From NCBI GenBank assembly GCA_036785705.1, contig JAWUZG010000029.1:14895501-14959500 (forward strand): a stretch of DNA of 64,000 nucleotides. Direction: 5' to 3'. The notes under the pieces were generated by a model. It did no database searches. It was given only the letters and a program-made list of their open reading frames with translations, and was not told the DNA's origin. This DNA is from Acanthornis magna (Eukaryota; Chordata; Aves; Passeriformes; Acanthizidae). Position numbers and translations under genes: made by a program. This document shows positions 25,798 to 39,739 of the stretch, piece by piece (the first letter of the stretch is position 1; each line of letters begins with the position of its first letter).

Positions 25798-28700
25798 GAC
25801 ATATTTTCCTGCAAGTCCTAAAATATTGTCCCCCCTCCCTTTCAGAATGGGACAGGTGAGAATCCTGACATATGAGCATGAGTGACAAGTGGCATTTCCT
25901 TGAAAGCTGCCAGACAGTCTCTCAAGACTACAGGTGGTGGAATTCTGCTAGATTTATTCTGCTAGTCATCTACCCTGGGCAGCAACAACCTTTTAAAATG
26001 TCCTATTTGAAGATTTTCTGGCACAAAAAAAAAAAAGTATTAGTTTAATGAGTCTATAACACACTAAATAAAAAGATGCAATATTTTGAACTCCTGTTTA
26101 ATCCAAAATTAATAAAAGTTTCTATTTTTGCTGCTTGCCCCCAGGAACATTCTTAAGACTAAACCAGTCATGGCATGTACATCTTTTTCTACTGAATATC
26201 ATTAATTTACATGCAGGAAAAATTTATATGCTATATTTCTTCTTGAGGTAGCAGTACTTCCAGTTCCAAATTAAATTCCATAATAAAAATGATCAGACTG
26301 TAAAGAGAATGGAACTCCAGATTTTAGTCAGATTTTATACCCCCAACCAGGTCTTTGCAATGCAAAAACTTCAAATACTGTGAAATAAAGTTTTTAAGTT
26401 GACAGGCTAAATCTCAAAGGATCAAATGATAACAAGTAAGGTTCTGGAGAAAGGCTTTCTGATCCCTGTTGTCACTCCCCCTCACCTGCCTTTTACATTA
26501 AATGAATATGGAATGAACTGAAAATAGAACTTCCAGAGGCAGTCAGTGAGTCCTGACAGTGCTGACAAGCACCAGACAGGCATCACTGACATGGTGTGAG
26601 CTGCTGTGAATACTCAGGGGAAAGGATCTTGCACATTCTTGGACCTTTTGCTACTGTGCTTAGATAATCTGAAGAGTAACATTCAAATAACTGAGTTTTA
26701 AAAAAAGGTGTATTGCAGAGCCTTTCTCAGAAGCAGTCAGATTCAAATTCTCATTGGATTTAATTTGGCTTGAGGTTTTGACTTATTTTGACTTCAGGAC
26801 TGGAAGTGTCAGCATCATAGACTTTCTGGGCTCTAAAATACAATGGACAAATTCCTGCTGTTTCCAGTGTGAACTGAGGATACATGGCAGCTATCAAATG
26901 TCTCAATAACTTGAAATAACATAATACCAGTTTTCCTATGAGACTATACTGGTTTTGAGTGAAGACAAGTTGCTACTTCAGGCTTCTCTATGCTATATGT
27001 ATGAACCATAACATACAATGGTAAAAAATTGATCTACTCCAATGTTTCATTGCTAGTTCAGGGTGTCAGTGTGATCACAAGTTTAACTCAATAAATTTTC
27101 ATATTTGTTTATGATTATGGATATTTAAATTCCTGGTTAAACTTACGAATGATAAAACCAGATCTGATTGCAAGTTTTAATCCAAAATGAACCTCAGCTA
27201 TTTAATGTGATGGTTTCTTTCTACTCAGCTTTGTTGTAGTGATGTCAATGATACCCAGAAAATGTGGAATGTTATTTAAGAATACAATTTCTTTTAAATT
27301 ATGAATAATGCAAGGATACACTCTTTAATTTTACACCTACTACAGTTTGCTCATAACATTTATGACAATGCATATCCATTTTTTTACAAATGAAAATGAT
27401 TTCCAGAAAAACTATTAATAGTATTAAGAAATAATTCTACTTTGCAACACTTAGGTGACATAACTGAACAGACAAATGTATTTTCTGTAGATAATTAAAA
27501 TGAAAAGTTCCTCTTGTGCATGTAAAATATGATACAAGAAAGACATAACCAAGGTACTATTAATGGAAAAGTAACATCAGAACTGAATATTATTCTATTT
27601 TCCATTTAAAAGACATTTCCAAAACATTATTGAATTCTTTCAAGCTTGTTAAAATTGTCTTTCATTAGAAGCTGATGAAGATATACCCTTATGGTTGGTT
27701 TAAAAAAGTTCTGCAGAAGTTGAATTTAATTTAAGGAACAAACTACAGAGCTACATGTTTCATATAACTATTTTTTGAAAAGAAAAAAAGGGGGAAAAAA
27801 GAACAAATCCACTATTTAGCCTTTAGTTAGAACTGTGTAATTCCCTTTCCCACTTGTACCTTTATATTCAATGTCCATGCTGAAATTGTTCTGAGGACAT
27901 AATCTGAGGACACCATATTGGACCTCAGACTATTTCCATAAAAATGACGCATACTTTAAAAGGTAAAAATAGCTAAATTATTTGCTTCACTTGTTTGTAC
28001 ATGGCAAATGCCTGTACATAAGCAAAGCTTATTTTCTCTGCAGATTTGTCAACTGGAATTTAACAGCCTACGTGAGGAAACTTTTAAGGAAGCTGTAGTA
28101 ACTGAGAAATAAGTAGCATATCTGTGTTAACAAACCAAAGCAGGATAAAAGCTTCCACAAAGGAGGAAAAGAATCTGCAAAATCAGGAAGTAGTAAACTA
28201 ACACATTTCTTTCTAACTTCTTGCAGAGGTACCAATATAAGATATAAAACAAATAAAATAATGCTAATTTAATTTTTTTATGGCTAAAAAAACATGTTTG
28301 TCAAAAATCTTTATCTATCATTGACTTAAATGAAATCCTTTCCCAACCTCAATCTCCTCAGAGTACATTTATATGATGCATCTAACATCTCTTTCCTTGG
28401 TACAACCCTTTCCTGCTCACTCTTACAAGTAATGATGGAATTTCAGTAGCATAAGGTATGAAATCCTGGGAAAAAATCCTGCTTGGGAAAAAATAATTTT
28501 TTCCATAGACCTGCTGCATTCCCATATCATTGGTCTGTTCAATGGCTCATGGCTTATTGACAAAAATCCTGGTTACACTGGCTCTGATTCATGATTATGG
28601 GAATGGCAGGGATACCTAACACTGAAAAGGCCTGACAAAGCCTTCAGAAAATGTAAAGGACACTCAATCTTTCTGCAAAAAAAAAAAATTAAGATGTTGT

Positions 28701-29404
28701 ATCCAGCTGCAGAGCACCTGGAGCAACAAGTGAGAGCAGTGTCTGCTTAGAATGACGTAAGTGGATTTCTTTTGTCGGATGATCATATTTCAGATATTTA
28801 ATGCTTCTGTATGGTTTTTTTAAATTTAAAAAGCATTAAACCTTGTTCCAATCATGAAATAGCCTTGTGGAGACAAATAACCTGGAACACTGATAAGAGA
28901 CTCCTGACATGAGGAAAAAATAACACTCAAAATGAAAATCCAGCTAAATGGTATATGGAACAGGCTGGACTGTAATGCTTCTAGTAACATAATTATTTAT
29001 TAATAGTAGCAAAATTAGTTAATAGTATTAACATAATGTTTTTATAATCATTACTTGTAGTACGAAATGGGAATCTAAAATTCCATGAAGCAAAAAAGAA
29101 AATGTTCCCAAACACAAAGACCTGCCTCAGGAAATATTATATTAAAAGAAAGATGAGCCAAACATCACATTCATAACAGCATTTTCCTGCAAACAAAATC
29201 AGAAAAGAACACTTCATACTGTACTGTTCAAAGCTAGAAAGAAAAAGAAAAAGGTAGAAAAGGTGAGTGAATTCTTTGTGCTCCAAGTTTGTTCAATAGA
29301 TATGTAACTCAGGGTCATCCTGCCAAAGAAAAATGAAATATTTTAGTAATTTCTTGAGGTGCTTTGTTTTGTTTGTTTTTACAGGGGGCTGCCAATAAAA
29401 CATC
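25798..29404. other. Intron 8 block, nothing recognised
   Basis: AT-rich intron sequence with an A12 run near 26,027 and no open frame of note. No element is recognised. Confidence 0.6.
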
Positions 29405-29421
29405 ATATATATATTTGTGTG

Positions 29422-29460
<39 letters not shown>

Positions 29461-29477
29461 ATATACACACACACACG
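29405..29477 (+). repeat. Compound (TA)n/(TG)n/(AC)n microsatellite with inverted-repeat core
   Basis: Order: TA-rich, about eleven TG units at 29430-29452, then GTATGTG, TATATATA and ACACACACACAC. Bases 29447-29476 form an inverted repeat centred between 29461 and 29462, with only one mismatched pair. Alternating purine-pyrimidine sequence with an inverted core favours Z-DNA or cruciform structures. Confidence 0.93.
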
Positions 29478-32400
29478 TTTTACAGGCACCTGGGATGGTA
29501 AGGAGGGCAGAGCTGCATTGTGCCCACTTCTGTGCCTTTGGAGGATGCTTTAGAAGATGAAGGTCATCCCCCTGGGAGCAGATATTCTTGTATAGCAAAA
29601 GACAAAGCTCTATCACACAGCAAATTTGATGAAACATCACTTGTTGCCAACACTATAAAAATGAGTCTAAACCTCCCAAAGATTCCTCTGCACGACATTA
29701 TTCTTTCTGAGATTCAGTACAGTCAGGGAAATGCAAGAATATCAGCTCTGTGTTGCAAATTCCAGAATGTAGAGACATGGGAAGTGCTATTAGGGTTTTC
29801 ACTGGTAAATTATTGAAGTACCAGCACCAGAATATTAAGATTGTTATTTTCTTGTGCTGGAAAGGGTATGCTAGTCCTGTGGAAAAGTTGATTCCACTTG
29901 GCAGTTTGTTTTAATGCATCTGCTAATCTGCAGAAAATGATCTGTTAAAACAGCTAAAAAAGGTTAATCAATGAAACTCTTATACTTGAGGGCATGCAAT
30001 ATAATGTTCCATCATTTTGAATCTGCAAAAAGAAAGCAAAGTTATCTTTGTATTTTAATGAATTCTTCAAAGTCATTGTGCATTCATACATTTCTTGGAA
30101 AAGGCAGAGGGGAAGCCATTCCTCTAAACATGCTAGAACATATGTAGAATTTTCTGTTTTCCTCCTCAGTGAAACAGCACCTGTTGACACTGGGTAATGC
30201 TTAAACAAACTGCGTATTTTATAGTGGCTACCTCACAGTAAAAGAATTGAAAATTTTTTCTCCCTATCAAATGCATAAACTTAATGAGCAAGCTTTTTAA
30301 AGACAATACCATCTGCCGTTCAGCTTACAGAAACCAAAGCACTTTGGTTGCCCTGTTTCACCTCAGTGCTCGTGTGATGCTGCTTCAGCAACATTTGGAA
30401 ATGAAAACAATGTGCAAAAATGCCTGAAGGGACTCGCCATCCTTTACAAGAATGGAGGAAAGGCAGAGCTAGGAACATACAACTAGAAAATGTTTTTCTC
30501 CTCAAGTCAATTTTTGCAGCAAAGAGTAACCACTTCCATCAAAAAATAGACAATACAGACTATGCCTGATGCCATTTCAAGAAAGTACTTTGATAGAAAT
30601 TGCTTTTATTTCTGTCAATGTCAGTAGAAAATGCCAAAGTGCCAAAATACACATCACAGTTGTGCATGACTATGCTAACAAAAAAAAAACCAGTAAGGGC
30701 CAAGCTGACTTACAAGAGCTGCATTGCTTGTGTAAAAAAATGGAATTAATCCTTTGAGCTAGATGCCATTCCGTGTCATTGATGCAAACCTGGAGGTCAG
30801 CAGAAGCACTATGAATTTACAATGGCATGACTGAAAACAGAATCTTTCCTCTAGCACTTAAGTTTTATGCAGCATAAAATATGTATGAATGCTTGACAAC
30901 TTTTCCTTTCATTATATACAAAAGTGACTCTCTCTTCTCTCTAAAATAACACTGTCAAACCAAGAGGGACTGCCAGAAACCTGTCACAGATAATAATCTA
31001 TTTTCCAGGTTCCTGAATAGCAATGAAAAAAAGATATTTAGTGTCAGCTCCCAGCACATAAATTAAAGTTCCATGCCTGTAATTAGGTCGTGTTTCCCCC
31101 AAAAAAGAATTGTATTTAATATTACAATGAATTTTAATTATAATCTTGTAAGTAATAGGCTAGACATGTAGTGGACACCTACTTGAGGATTAGTGATAAA
31201 TAAGATTAAAAACTAAAAATTGCAAAAATTCAAATTACTTTCAAGGACATTTGCCCTGGAAAGACTGTTCCTGGTTTTACTCAAAATACAAATGCTGACT
31301 TGAGAAGTAAAGAAAATTTTCCTTTGTTTTCCTTGCATTTGGAGATGAAAAGGTGAAAAAAGCACTGGCAGTTTTAATTTACATAGTTGATAGCTTCATA
31401 TCCAGTGTTGTGCACACTGCTTGAAGATTCTGTATCCTTTTTTTGAAACATTATTACATAGTACATTTGATCTCCTGGTCTGTCCCTAAACATTTTTCTA
31501 AGCGTACAGAAACTAAACGTCCTATGTTCTACCTGAAGACTGAGTCTCCAGTATTTTTTTTTCTCCCCTCTCCTCATTTTTTTTTTTTTTAACCATAACA
31601 ATTACTTTTTTGCACCAGCAAGGTTTTATGCCCACCAAAGATTTTTCTAAAACAACAAACTTTGAGTAAATGAGGTGGTGGCAGACCATCTTTCCAAATC
31701 TGAGAACGTTCCTTTTATTCCCGCATCTGTAAGCCACCTGCCATTCTTCACCCTCTCTGCTGTAGTTTCTTGCTTCTGAAACAATGCAGGATGTGTCTCT
31801 ACCATCTTTGCAACCAGGCCCAAGGAGTGATCCATTTCTGTCCCCACTATAAGGCATGTGGAGGTGTCTCTGGACCAGTACCCTCATTCTGGGGCTTCAC
31901 CTTGCTCATCCAGATGCCCACACTGCGTAAACCACATGCAACACCGACAGTCTCCTGCCCGTCATTTCATTAGCATTACATGGCCATAGCTACAGCAGCC
32001 TTGTCACAACAGCTCAGCTCTGCCCCTGACCCTGCATGTCTTTCTTTGGGTCGCAGACACTTTGGGAATGTTATGATTCTAAAAATGGGCATCTCTTCAT
32101 AAAGTGGTGAATAAAAAAAAAAGCTACCTCATACCCTGTGATTTTTGCACTTTTTAAGCAATGACATCCAGAATATGCTGTATGTACAGAACGGGTGTGT
32201 GTGTTTGTGGGGAATGGGGAGGGGTGGAAGGAAGTAGCATAAGAATCTGTAAAGAGGACAGACTCCTGCAGAGATGTGTAGGAGGACAAGCCAGGCTCAC
32301 AGAGTAAAAGCTGTTTTGTCCATACTACCCGTTGTAATGGACTCCGGAACTATTCCTGGATCTCAGTGCTGATCGTGAAGAAACTACTGATCCTGTTGAA

Positions 32401-35400
32401 AGATGCTATCCTAGAAGTGCTGCAGCCTGTGTCCAAAGGGGGCAGTTACAGCAAAAGGACCTTGAGGTGAAATAAGGAGCACCCTGGGTCTCCCAAATCC
32501 ATTCAAATGGTTTTAGCTTTTTAACAAATCATGATCTGTGAACTTCCTTGGCAAATTAGCTGAGTAAACTCTCTGACTGATATGTGGCTATATACACAAT
32601 GGTACATATACATATGTATAGTGAAGTGTATAGTGACTGTAATTTATACTATCGATTAAAAACTGACTCCATTCTTTTTACCTTCTGCTACCGCACTTGC
32701 TCATAGTCTTTTACAGAATATCATAACTGCCAAACTAAATAGGCAGTAGCAGTATATCTTTAAGTTATTATAAATGATTAATCGTATTCTGGGTTATCAA
32801 GAGATGCGCTTAGTCAACTACTTCTCTCTCAAATAGAAGCAAAGTAAAAAACACACTTCAAGTAGATTTCATACTTTTTCTCACTAGTTTGCAGTAAAAA
32901 TTAAATCTGCTACAAGGTGAACTAAAGAGCTAACACAGCATGAAGTCCAATAACATTTCTCAAGTAATACTAACACCTACAGAAAAGTTTACAGGAACCA
33001 CTACATCCTGTCATTAACAGCAATCCATGTTTTTCCACAATTAGGAAGTTCAAGTGGTGCTGGAAGGTATTTGTGCCATTGCTGAAAGAAAGACCTGGCT
33101 GACATTAGTGTGTGGTTGCCATCTGTGAGAAGCTTTGGTTAGCATAGGTGTGGGAATCCTGGAAATGGGCTTTCTCCAAGAGCCACCTTTGTGGAAAAGG
33201 AGGCAGAGACGGCAAACCAGCATATTGGGGGAAAGAATATAATATTTTGGATATGCAGTCTTCCTGATATTAGAAAACATTCCTTTCATTTCCCTTTATA
33301 TTATATGAATACTTAGTGGTGTCCAGGGAATACTGTCGGGTTGTGCATAAACACAACAAATACAAATATAACTCCAGCCTCTATTGTATCCTCTTGTTTA
33401 TTTTATTATAATCTAAAAGGAAAGGAATAATGGGGAAAAAACCTCACATATTCACTTCAATTAGTACCTGTAAATCCTGGAAGATTTTAAAATTCAAACT
33501 TAAGTATATTTTGCAATGCCCATTGCAACACCACCATCTTTCTGATCCGAGAGGTAATGCTGGTTTTAAATAAGCATCCTTGGCTTGCTAAACCAAAAGG
33601 TCCCTGGCTTGCTCTTTAGAGACAAGTCTTTTCATGCTCTTTTGTATTCAACAAAAATGTGCAAACAGAGAATCCACTGAAGTAAAAATCTATGTTCTTA
33701 AGGTAACTTCAAAATATTGGGCACCTCTGTAGCATTCAGAGCTAAGGGGTTTATCTTTTATTCATCAAAGTCAGAGGCAAAATTTTCACAGAGTTGACCA
33801 GAACCAGACTAGCAATAACTGATGCAGGTGTAGTAAGAAAAAGCAACATGGAAAACAGCAAAAATTGAGTCCACTTCCTATCAAACTTACTGAATTAAAA
33901 AAGAATTAGAAGGGTATGTTTCCAACTAGTTCTATCCGGATCTACTCATATAAATTACACTTCTTCTAGCAGCAAGTTAGGATTATCATTTAACTACTGA
34001 CTATTTCTGGGATTTTGTCCTGAAGGGAATTCAGTGCAACACACTGAGTGTTCAAATAGTAGTTGCAAAAAGCCTCATCTCATCTTTCATGCTAAAATAA
34101 AGAGTGATCAGCAAAGGTCCTTTCTAGCTCTGTTCAATAGCACAGAGGAAATGAGACCAAAACAAGTAAACTAAACTTCAGCCTCCTGTATAAATTTAGA
34201 AAGCCTATCAAGGACAACATCCTAGTTTATGGATTCTTGGGTTCCTCCATCCTTGCAAAGTGTCAGTGCAACCAATAAAGAGTTCCATTCTTCTCAGGGA
34301 AATATCTGAAAAAGGTACCATCTATGTTTTAGAATGCATAGCTTGTGCTTTTCAGGCAACTCTCCAGTGAAAATCAGTGACTGATGAAGCAGAATTCACA
34401 AAACCCTGAACTAAACTCATCAGTTTTCTTAGACAAAGAAGGTCTGCAATCAAGAACTCTATTTCTTGATCTGATTGGTTTGAGTCTACTGTACCAAGAT
34501 GCTAAACCAGACTACAGGAAAAATGTGTAGTAAAAATAATTATGACTACTACAAGTATTTCTGTGTCTCAGTTCTGTGAAATTCAAACACATAAATGCCT
34601 ATTCATGTAGCTGCATTCACTGCTTAAGGTCAATAGCCAAAAATAAATATACGGAGAGAAACAGAGGGACAAACCTGGCTATCTATGAAGAACCTTAGTT
34701 TCTAATATTCAGACTCATCTGATGCTGCCATCATTCTATCTTTCATGGACAGAATTTCTGTCTCTCATCTCGATCCTGCTGACAAGTGCCTCAGGGCTAT
34801 CTGCCTCCACTTACTAACTTTCAATATATAACCTACTCCCAGTAATATGAGAAACACCTGGCGGGAAATGTTACCTTCCCACCAGAAGTGCACTTATGCT
34901 CTGTGTATACACATTCCCTATTCAAGCCGTCATTTAACCACCGAGGCAAAAATACTTCTTGTTTCCCACATAAAGTGCCCCTGGGAGTTGGCACTGGAAG
35001 AGTACCACTTTAGATTTGTCAGAGAGAGACTTTTTATTACCTGAAGGATGCTATCTTAACCCAAGGTCTAAAATATAAATGAACTGCAATTCAGATAACT
35101 TGAGATCTAGGAGAAAGACAGAAGGGTGGAAAGCTTCCCAGAGATTCCAGAGGGAGAAGGCTGATTTATTTAATACAGATAAATATGACAAAAAGATATT
35201 AATATCTGAAGTTTTAATAAGCTTATGCTTGGCAGGAGGAACTGAAGTCTTGAGAAGCAACTAATACAAGATGTTAACTAATAGAGTTGAAAGAGGAAAA
35301 AGACATTTCAAGCAGATGAATTCAAATTAAAGGCAGGAGATTTTGGACACAGGAAAATTTCTCTCTTAAAGTATTATGGGCTGAAGGAGATTATGTCCTT

Positions 35401-38400
35401 TTTCAATGACTTATCATCTGTACTGTAGGGTAAAAATCTAAGGGATCTTCATAAACCCTCCAGTATTTAAGAAGAGCAGAGAATGTTTAGATATGAAAGG
35501 TCAAAGCTGCCTATGAAAAGATGAGTGAGAAAATAAACAGGGGATAAATCAAGAGATTATTTTAGAATCTGCCTTCATGAAAACCCAGCCTTTTCTCAAG
35601 AGGAAGAGATGTTCTATTCTATACTGAAACAGGGATTTGAGGTTTGCTTTAAAAACTCATTGTAAAGCCATTCGATGATGCCTCAGGAGTGTTGTTTTGA
35701 ATGCTACTATTGTTTCTTTGAGCAAAGAAATACTCTCTGTGTTTTTTAATGAGTTACCCATTTTTTCCCCATGTTGAAAGCTTCAGAAAAGTTTAGTTTC
35801 ATCAGGAAGGAATTTGGGTTAAGTTTCCAAAGCAGGTAGATAAAGCTAAGCGGAAAAGGAGGCAATTGGGATACAGGCTTTGGCTTAACCCTGCACTGAA
35901 CTGCATTTACATATGGCTTTGGGAAAAGTTTCATTAAAAGTTTTTACAGCCAAGAGAGATTTGGCAGTATGACATTTTCCAGTTGCTGATTTTTCTGTGC
36001 TCAAGAAAGAAGACATTAGCTTGTTAAAGCTTATAAATAAATACAGCCTCATCAACAACTTATTCTAATTGCAAGATTACAAATACTGAGTAGGTTCTTA
36101 GTATGCATTCAAACCAAATTACTTTTAAACTGCAGCAGAATATCAGAATCCCTTAATAGGAGAAACTATATTGGAAATCTGCTTTCAAAAAGTTCTAAAA
36201 GCAAGATCAGATCTTCCATCTTGTCAGCCTAGCACTGCTTCCATCAATCCCTTGGGTAAACCCAACAATTTCTAGAAAGTTTGCCTGAATCTCATAATGG
36301 CAAAACCAGAACTTAGTCCAAAACTATGTGGAGAAGTAAAGATAAATCTCTTGACTGTTTTCTGAGATTGTCTCCTATTATTAATCCCTATGCTGGGACA
36401 TACACAATTGTGAAGATATTAATCAAAGTTTACTTTTCAGAGAAAAAGTCAATAGGATGTTTAACTCTTGATTTATACACAAGCTTTAAGTATTTCACCT
36501 GTGTAATTCTGCACAGTCAGTAGCCTATTTCTTCTAATTAATTCTTTATTTTGGCTCTCAGTGGGCCTGTTTTTCCTCTTACTAACAGCAAGTTTATTAA
36601 TATAACTCTCATCAATCAAATGGTGGTAGCATCTTAATGAGATTAATGTAAGAAAAAGAAAAATCAAAGCCATTGACTTTGTGCAACAGTTTTACCAGTC
36701 TGTTCACAGCCAAACAGTGTTTACCGGATGCTTAACAGAATGCTGGGCAGGGATTTTTTACTGTTTAGAGACCTGGGTTTTTTTCAATTGTTTCGAAGGT
36801 ACAATTGGCGAGATCATGAAAATAAAGGAAAATAATTTGATCAGGAAGAAAAATCAGGGAGTAAATCTAACTACAATGGCTAATCATCTTTGTCCTTTTC
36901 ACATACAATACAAACTGAAAGTTCACATGCATATTAAAATAAAATATTCTGTTACACTCAGCATTTTGTTATGGGCATCAGAGTGTACACATTATTAACA
37001 CAGTAAAACATTTATTACTGTTTTTTACCAGCTTTCTATTGCCTCTGTCATTTACCACTCTGAAGCCCAGGACAGATTATGGACTAGTCATTTGGTCACT
37101 GCTAAACAATTTACAGCCAGGTCAATTAGAACCTGAAACTCTGGTTTGCCAGGTCAACACAAAAGTCAGTTCCTTTTTACTTGCAACACAAAAATCACAT
37201 ATAGTATATATGACAATATATGTAACCATCCCTGATTCTTTTCAGCCCATATAAAATAAACATTAAATGTTCATAATATGGATAGATTTTATTCACAGGT
37301 ATATAGAGTTGAGGTTGTGGTTTGAAAGTGACTGAAGGCATGAAAGGAGCAGCAAGGTAAACAGTATCGATCATAACTAAAGAAGAAGATAAAATATGTT
37401 TTGCCAAAATCAGAAGTGATCTTTAGAAAATTTTCTAGAAACTACTGAGGCTAATATCAACTACCTGTGTTTTTTTAAAAGTAGCAACAATAGAGTAGCA
37501 ACAAAAGTAGCAACTAAGGCATGACAGACGGTGGGAATGTCACATGCTGAAGATAATTTTGAACTCCAAACAATGAGTGAAGAAGCTTCAGACACACAAG
37601 ACCATTTTAATAGGTATAACAATATTATTCTTTCTTTTGCATATTCCAAGAATAAAGTAGTCAGATGAACTATTCTGTCTATAAATATGAAGAAAACTGA
37701 TCAAGAGACTGAGAGAATTTAATGAAGTATTGAATATAGTGAAATCTCCACCAGGCAGGACATGCAGTTTAATAAATGAAGGAACAATTAAATGCCTCTT
37801 TGAAAACCAAAGAATAACATGAAATAAGATGTAAGAACTCTAGCTGGGATCTGCTAATGCTGTGAAGAAATGATCCCTGACAAAAACTGAACAGACAGCA
37901 GGGAAGGATCTCTGTGAGACAAAGAGAACTGCTAAGAATAGACTGCCTGATGGAAGCTCTCAATTTCTTTGATTTTAAATGCAAAGCAATATCTGCTTCA
38001 TTATTCCAGTGAATCACCTACTATTTTCCAAATGTTTTCCCACAGCATGCTGCGTAACCTCTCATGATCACTGTATTTACACAGAAGTTCATGCTTTCTA
38101 TTTGACCACTTTAGATCCCTTCACTCACTGCACTTCTATGCATTATTATTATTTCATTTTTACTTTTGCAAAGTGTCATCAAAATATATGAAATTGCAGC
38201 TGTCTTTCCTTAAACAAAGGGCTCAAATGAATTAAGTATGAAAGTTCTGTCAAGTCAACAAGAAAATCTTTTTCCCCTACTGTCTGATCCCTCCTAGCCA
38301 TTGAGAAGCACTTCATAAAGTAGTAAAGTAAGAAGATTGGCAGTGCCCAGTTACCAGTGAGAAAAGTGGGAATTCAGATATATTTGAAAAACTGGGAGGC

Positions 38401-39389
38401 TGTGCTCTCCTCTTTATCTGAACTCTGTGCATGCTAAGTTAGAGCTCCCTGAGCCAGTACATGCAACTTTAAGGTATTCAAGAGAAATTATGACAAATAA
38501 AACCAGACAAATCAGAACTGTTCCACATCAGTATCTTTGATGCAGAGAGGTGAAGGAACAAGACTGCAGCCTGCACATCAGCTTACAGCTCTCTCATGTA
38601 AATCCTACCAGTTAGTACGACTACTGCTTCTATAACCAGCATTGCACTATGTCCTAGGATGAAGTACAGATGCCCCCATGTTAAGTGGAAAACTGGCATT
38701 AAAAGCTGCTAATGAATCAAGTTTGTAAATTATGAGAACCATATAGAATAAAGATTTTAACTTCCTTCTGGAAAAATATGCTATTACAGGTGACGGGGAA
38801 ACACAGCAAAGACAGGAAACCCAAACCAGACTTGCATCCAGGATGTGCTTTTAGTCTAATATTTTGTGATAACCAGGCTGCATTCCTCCCATAACCTAGA
38901 GAATTATTCATACCCTACATATGCAGTTACATAGAAGGTTACACACTTGACTGTGAAATTCTCCTTTGTCAGCTGTTAAAAATAACCAGTGAAAAAATTG
39001 TGCACCTTTTATTTATAGGATCACAATGGCCAGTAATCTTTGTGCCAAAGGCAGACTATTTTGACTTCTAGAAAACCCAGCAGGTTTATATCATATCTGT
39101 TAATTCCCCGAGATGAAGGGAAAAAGAAGTTTGCTGTGATATTTACTGTACCACAGCAGCATTCCTTCTGCAGCCTTACCTGGCAGATGCCATATTTTGC
39201 TTTTCTATGTTCACACACACAAGTAACTTTGCAGGCACTGAAATGCCTGTTGCAACAAAATTAACAGTGAAGCATTGAAATAAATCTAAGTTTTTCTAGG
39301 ATAGCTATGCAGATTTTAAAAGTCTAGACAAATAATTATGGTACTAAAGAATTTTTTTTAACAAGAGTTTCCTAATTATTGGGAAATAT
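29478..39389. other. Intron 8 block near exon 8, nothing firmly recognised
   Basis: Ordinary intron. The stretch at about 31,640-32,060 is GC-richer, and overlapping frames of up to 121 codons on both strands make a gene call there unsafe. Three GTAGCAAC words occur at 37481, 37495 and 37507. Confidence 0.5.
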
Positions 39390-39442
39390 TAGGAGCAGCC
39401 TAATTATTAGACTACTCCTAGAAAGGGAGTACACTCCCCTTT
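39390..39442 (-). other. Two adjacent hairpin-forming inverted repeats about 300 nt into intron 8
   Basis: On the sense (minus) strand the first inverted repeat, 39442-39422, pairs AAAGGGAGT with ACTCCCTTT, with one bulged G. Four bases on, 39420-39390 reads TAGGAGTAGTCTAATAATTA then GGCTGCTCCTA. It folds as a 14-bp stem (12 Watson-Crick, 2 G-U) with a 3-base loop. On the other strand the two G-U pairs become A-C mismatches, so the fold favours the CNTNAP2 transcript. Function is unknown. It is too short for a typical microRNA precursor. Confidence 0.6.
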
Positions 39443-39739
39443 TGAAACCAAATATTTTTGCAGAGAAAACTGCAAGACAGAAGGAAGAAAGAAAAAAAAG
39501 AAATGCTGCCTCATAAATAAGGGGTATTTTTTGAAAGAATAAGATTATTTATATTTTTTTTAATTTAACAATTGTTTCAACATTCTTCTACCTCTTAATG
39601 AAACAGTAAAGAATTTAATATTGTTGCTATATAAATTTTAAATTTAGTAAAAAAATGCTCCAATCTTTAGGTGCACAATGATTTTAAACAACACCAACCA
39701 AAATGATACCAAATTTTAAAAAATCCAAAACACACTTAC

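Larger units (their letters stand above)
1..39739 (-). other. CNTNAP2: CNTNAP2 intron 8 (partial, more than 39.7 kb)
   Basis: The interval is bounded by the exon 8 donor at 39739 and runs off the left edge with no further laminin G coding segment found in any frame. The open frames inside are short (largest about 130 codons), lack domain signatures and overlap on both strands, as expected by chance. This intron holds all the recognisable transposable elements of the window, which are listed separately. I see no second gene, no RNA gene and no CpG island-like promoter. Blocks without a listed feature are ordinary AT-rich intron sequence. Confidence 0.9.

Noticed and set aside
28959..28985. CR1-like words (GGAACAGGCTG)
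   Set aside because: Only one short word matches; the neighbouring CR1 blocks are missing.
31522..31887. 121-codon minus-strand open frame in a GC-richer patch
   Set aside because: Several other frames on both strands overlap it, there is no family signature, and it ends in a poly-lysine run from an A tract.
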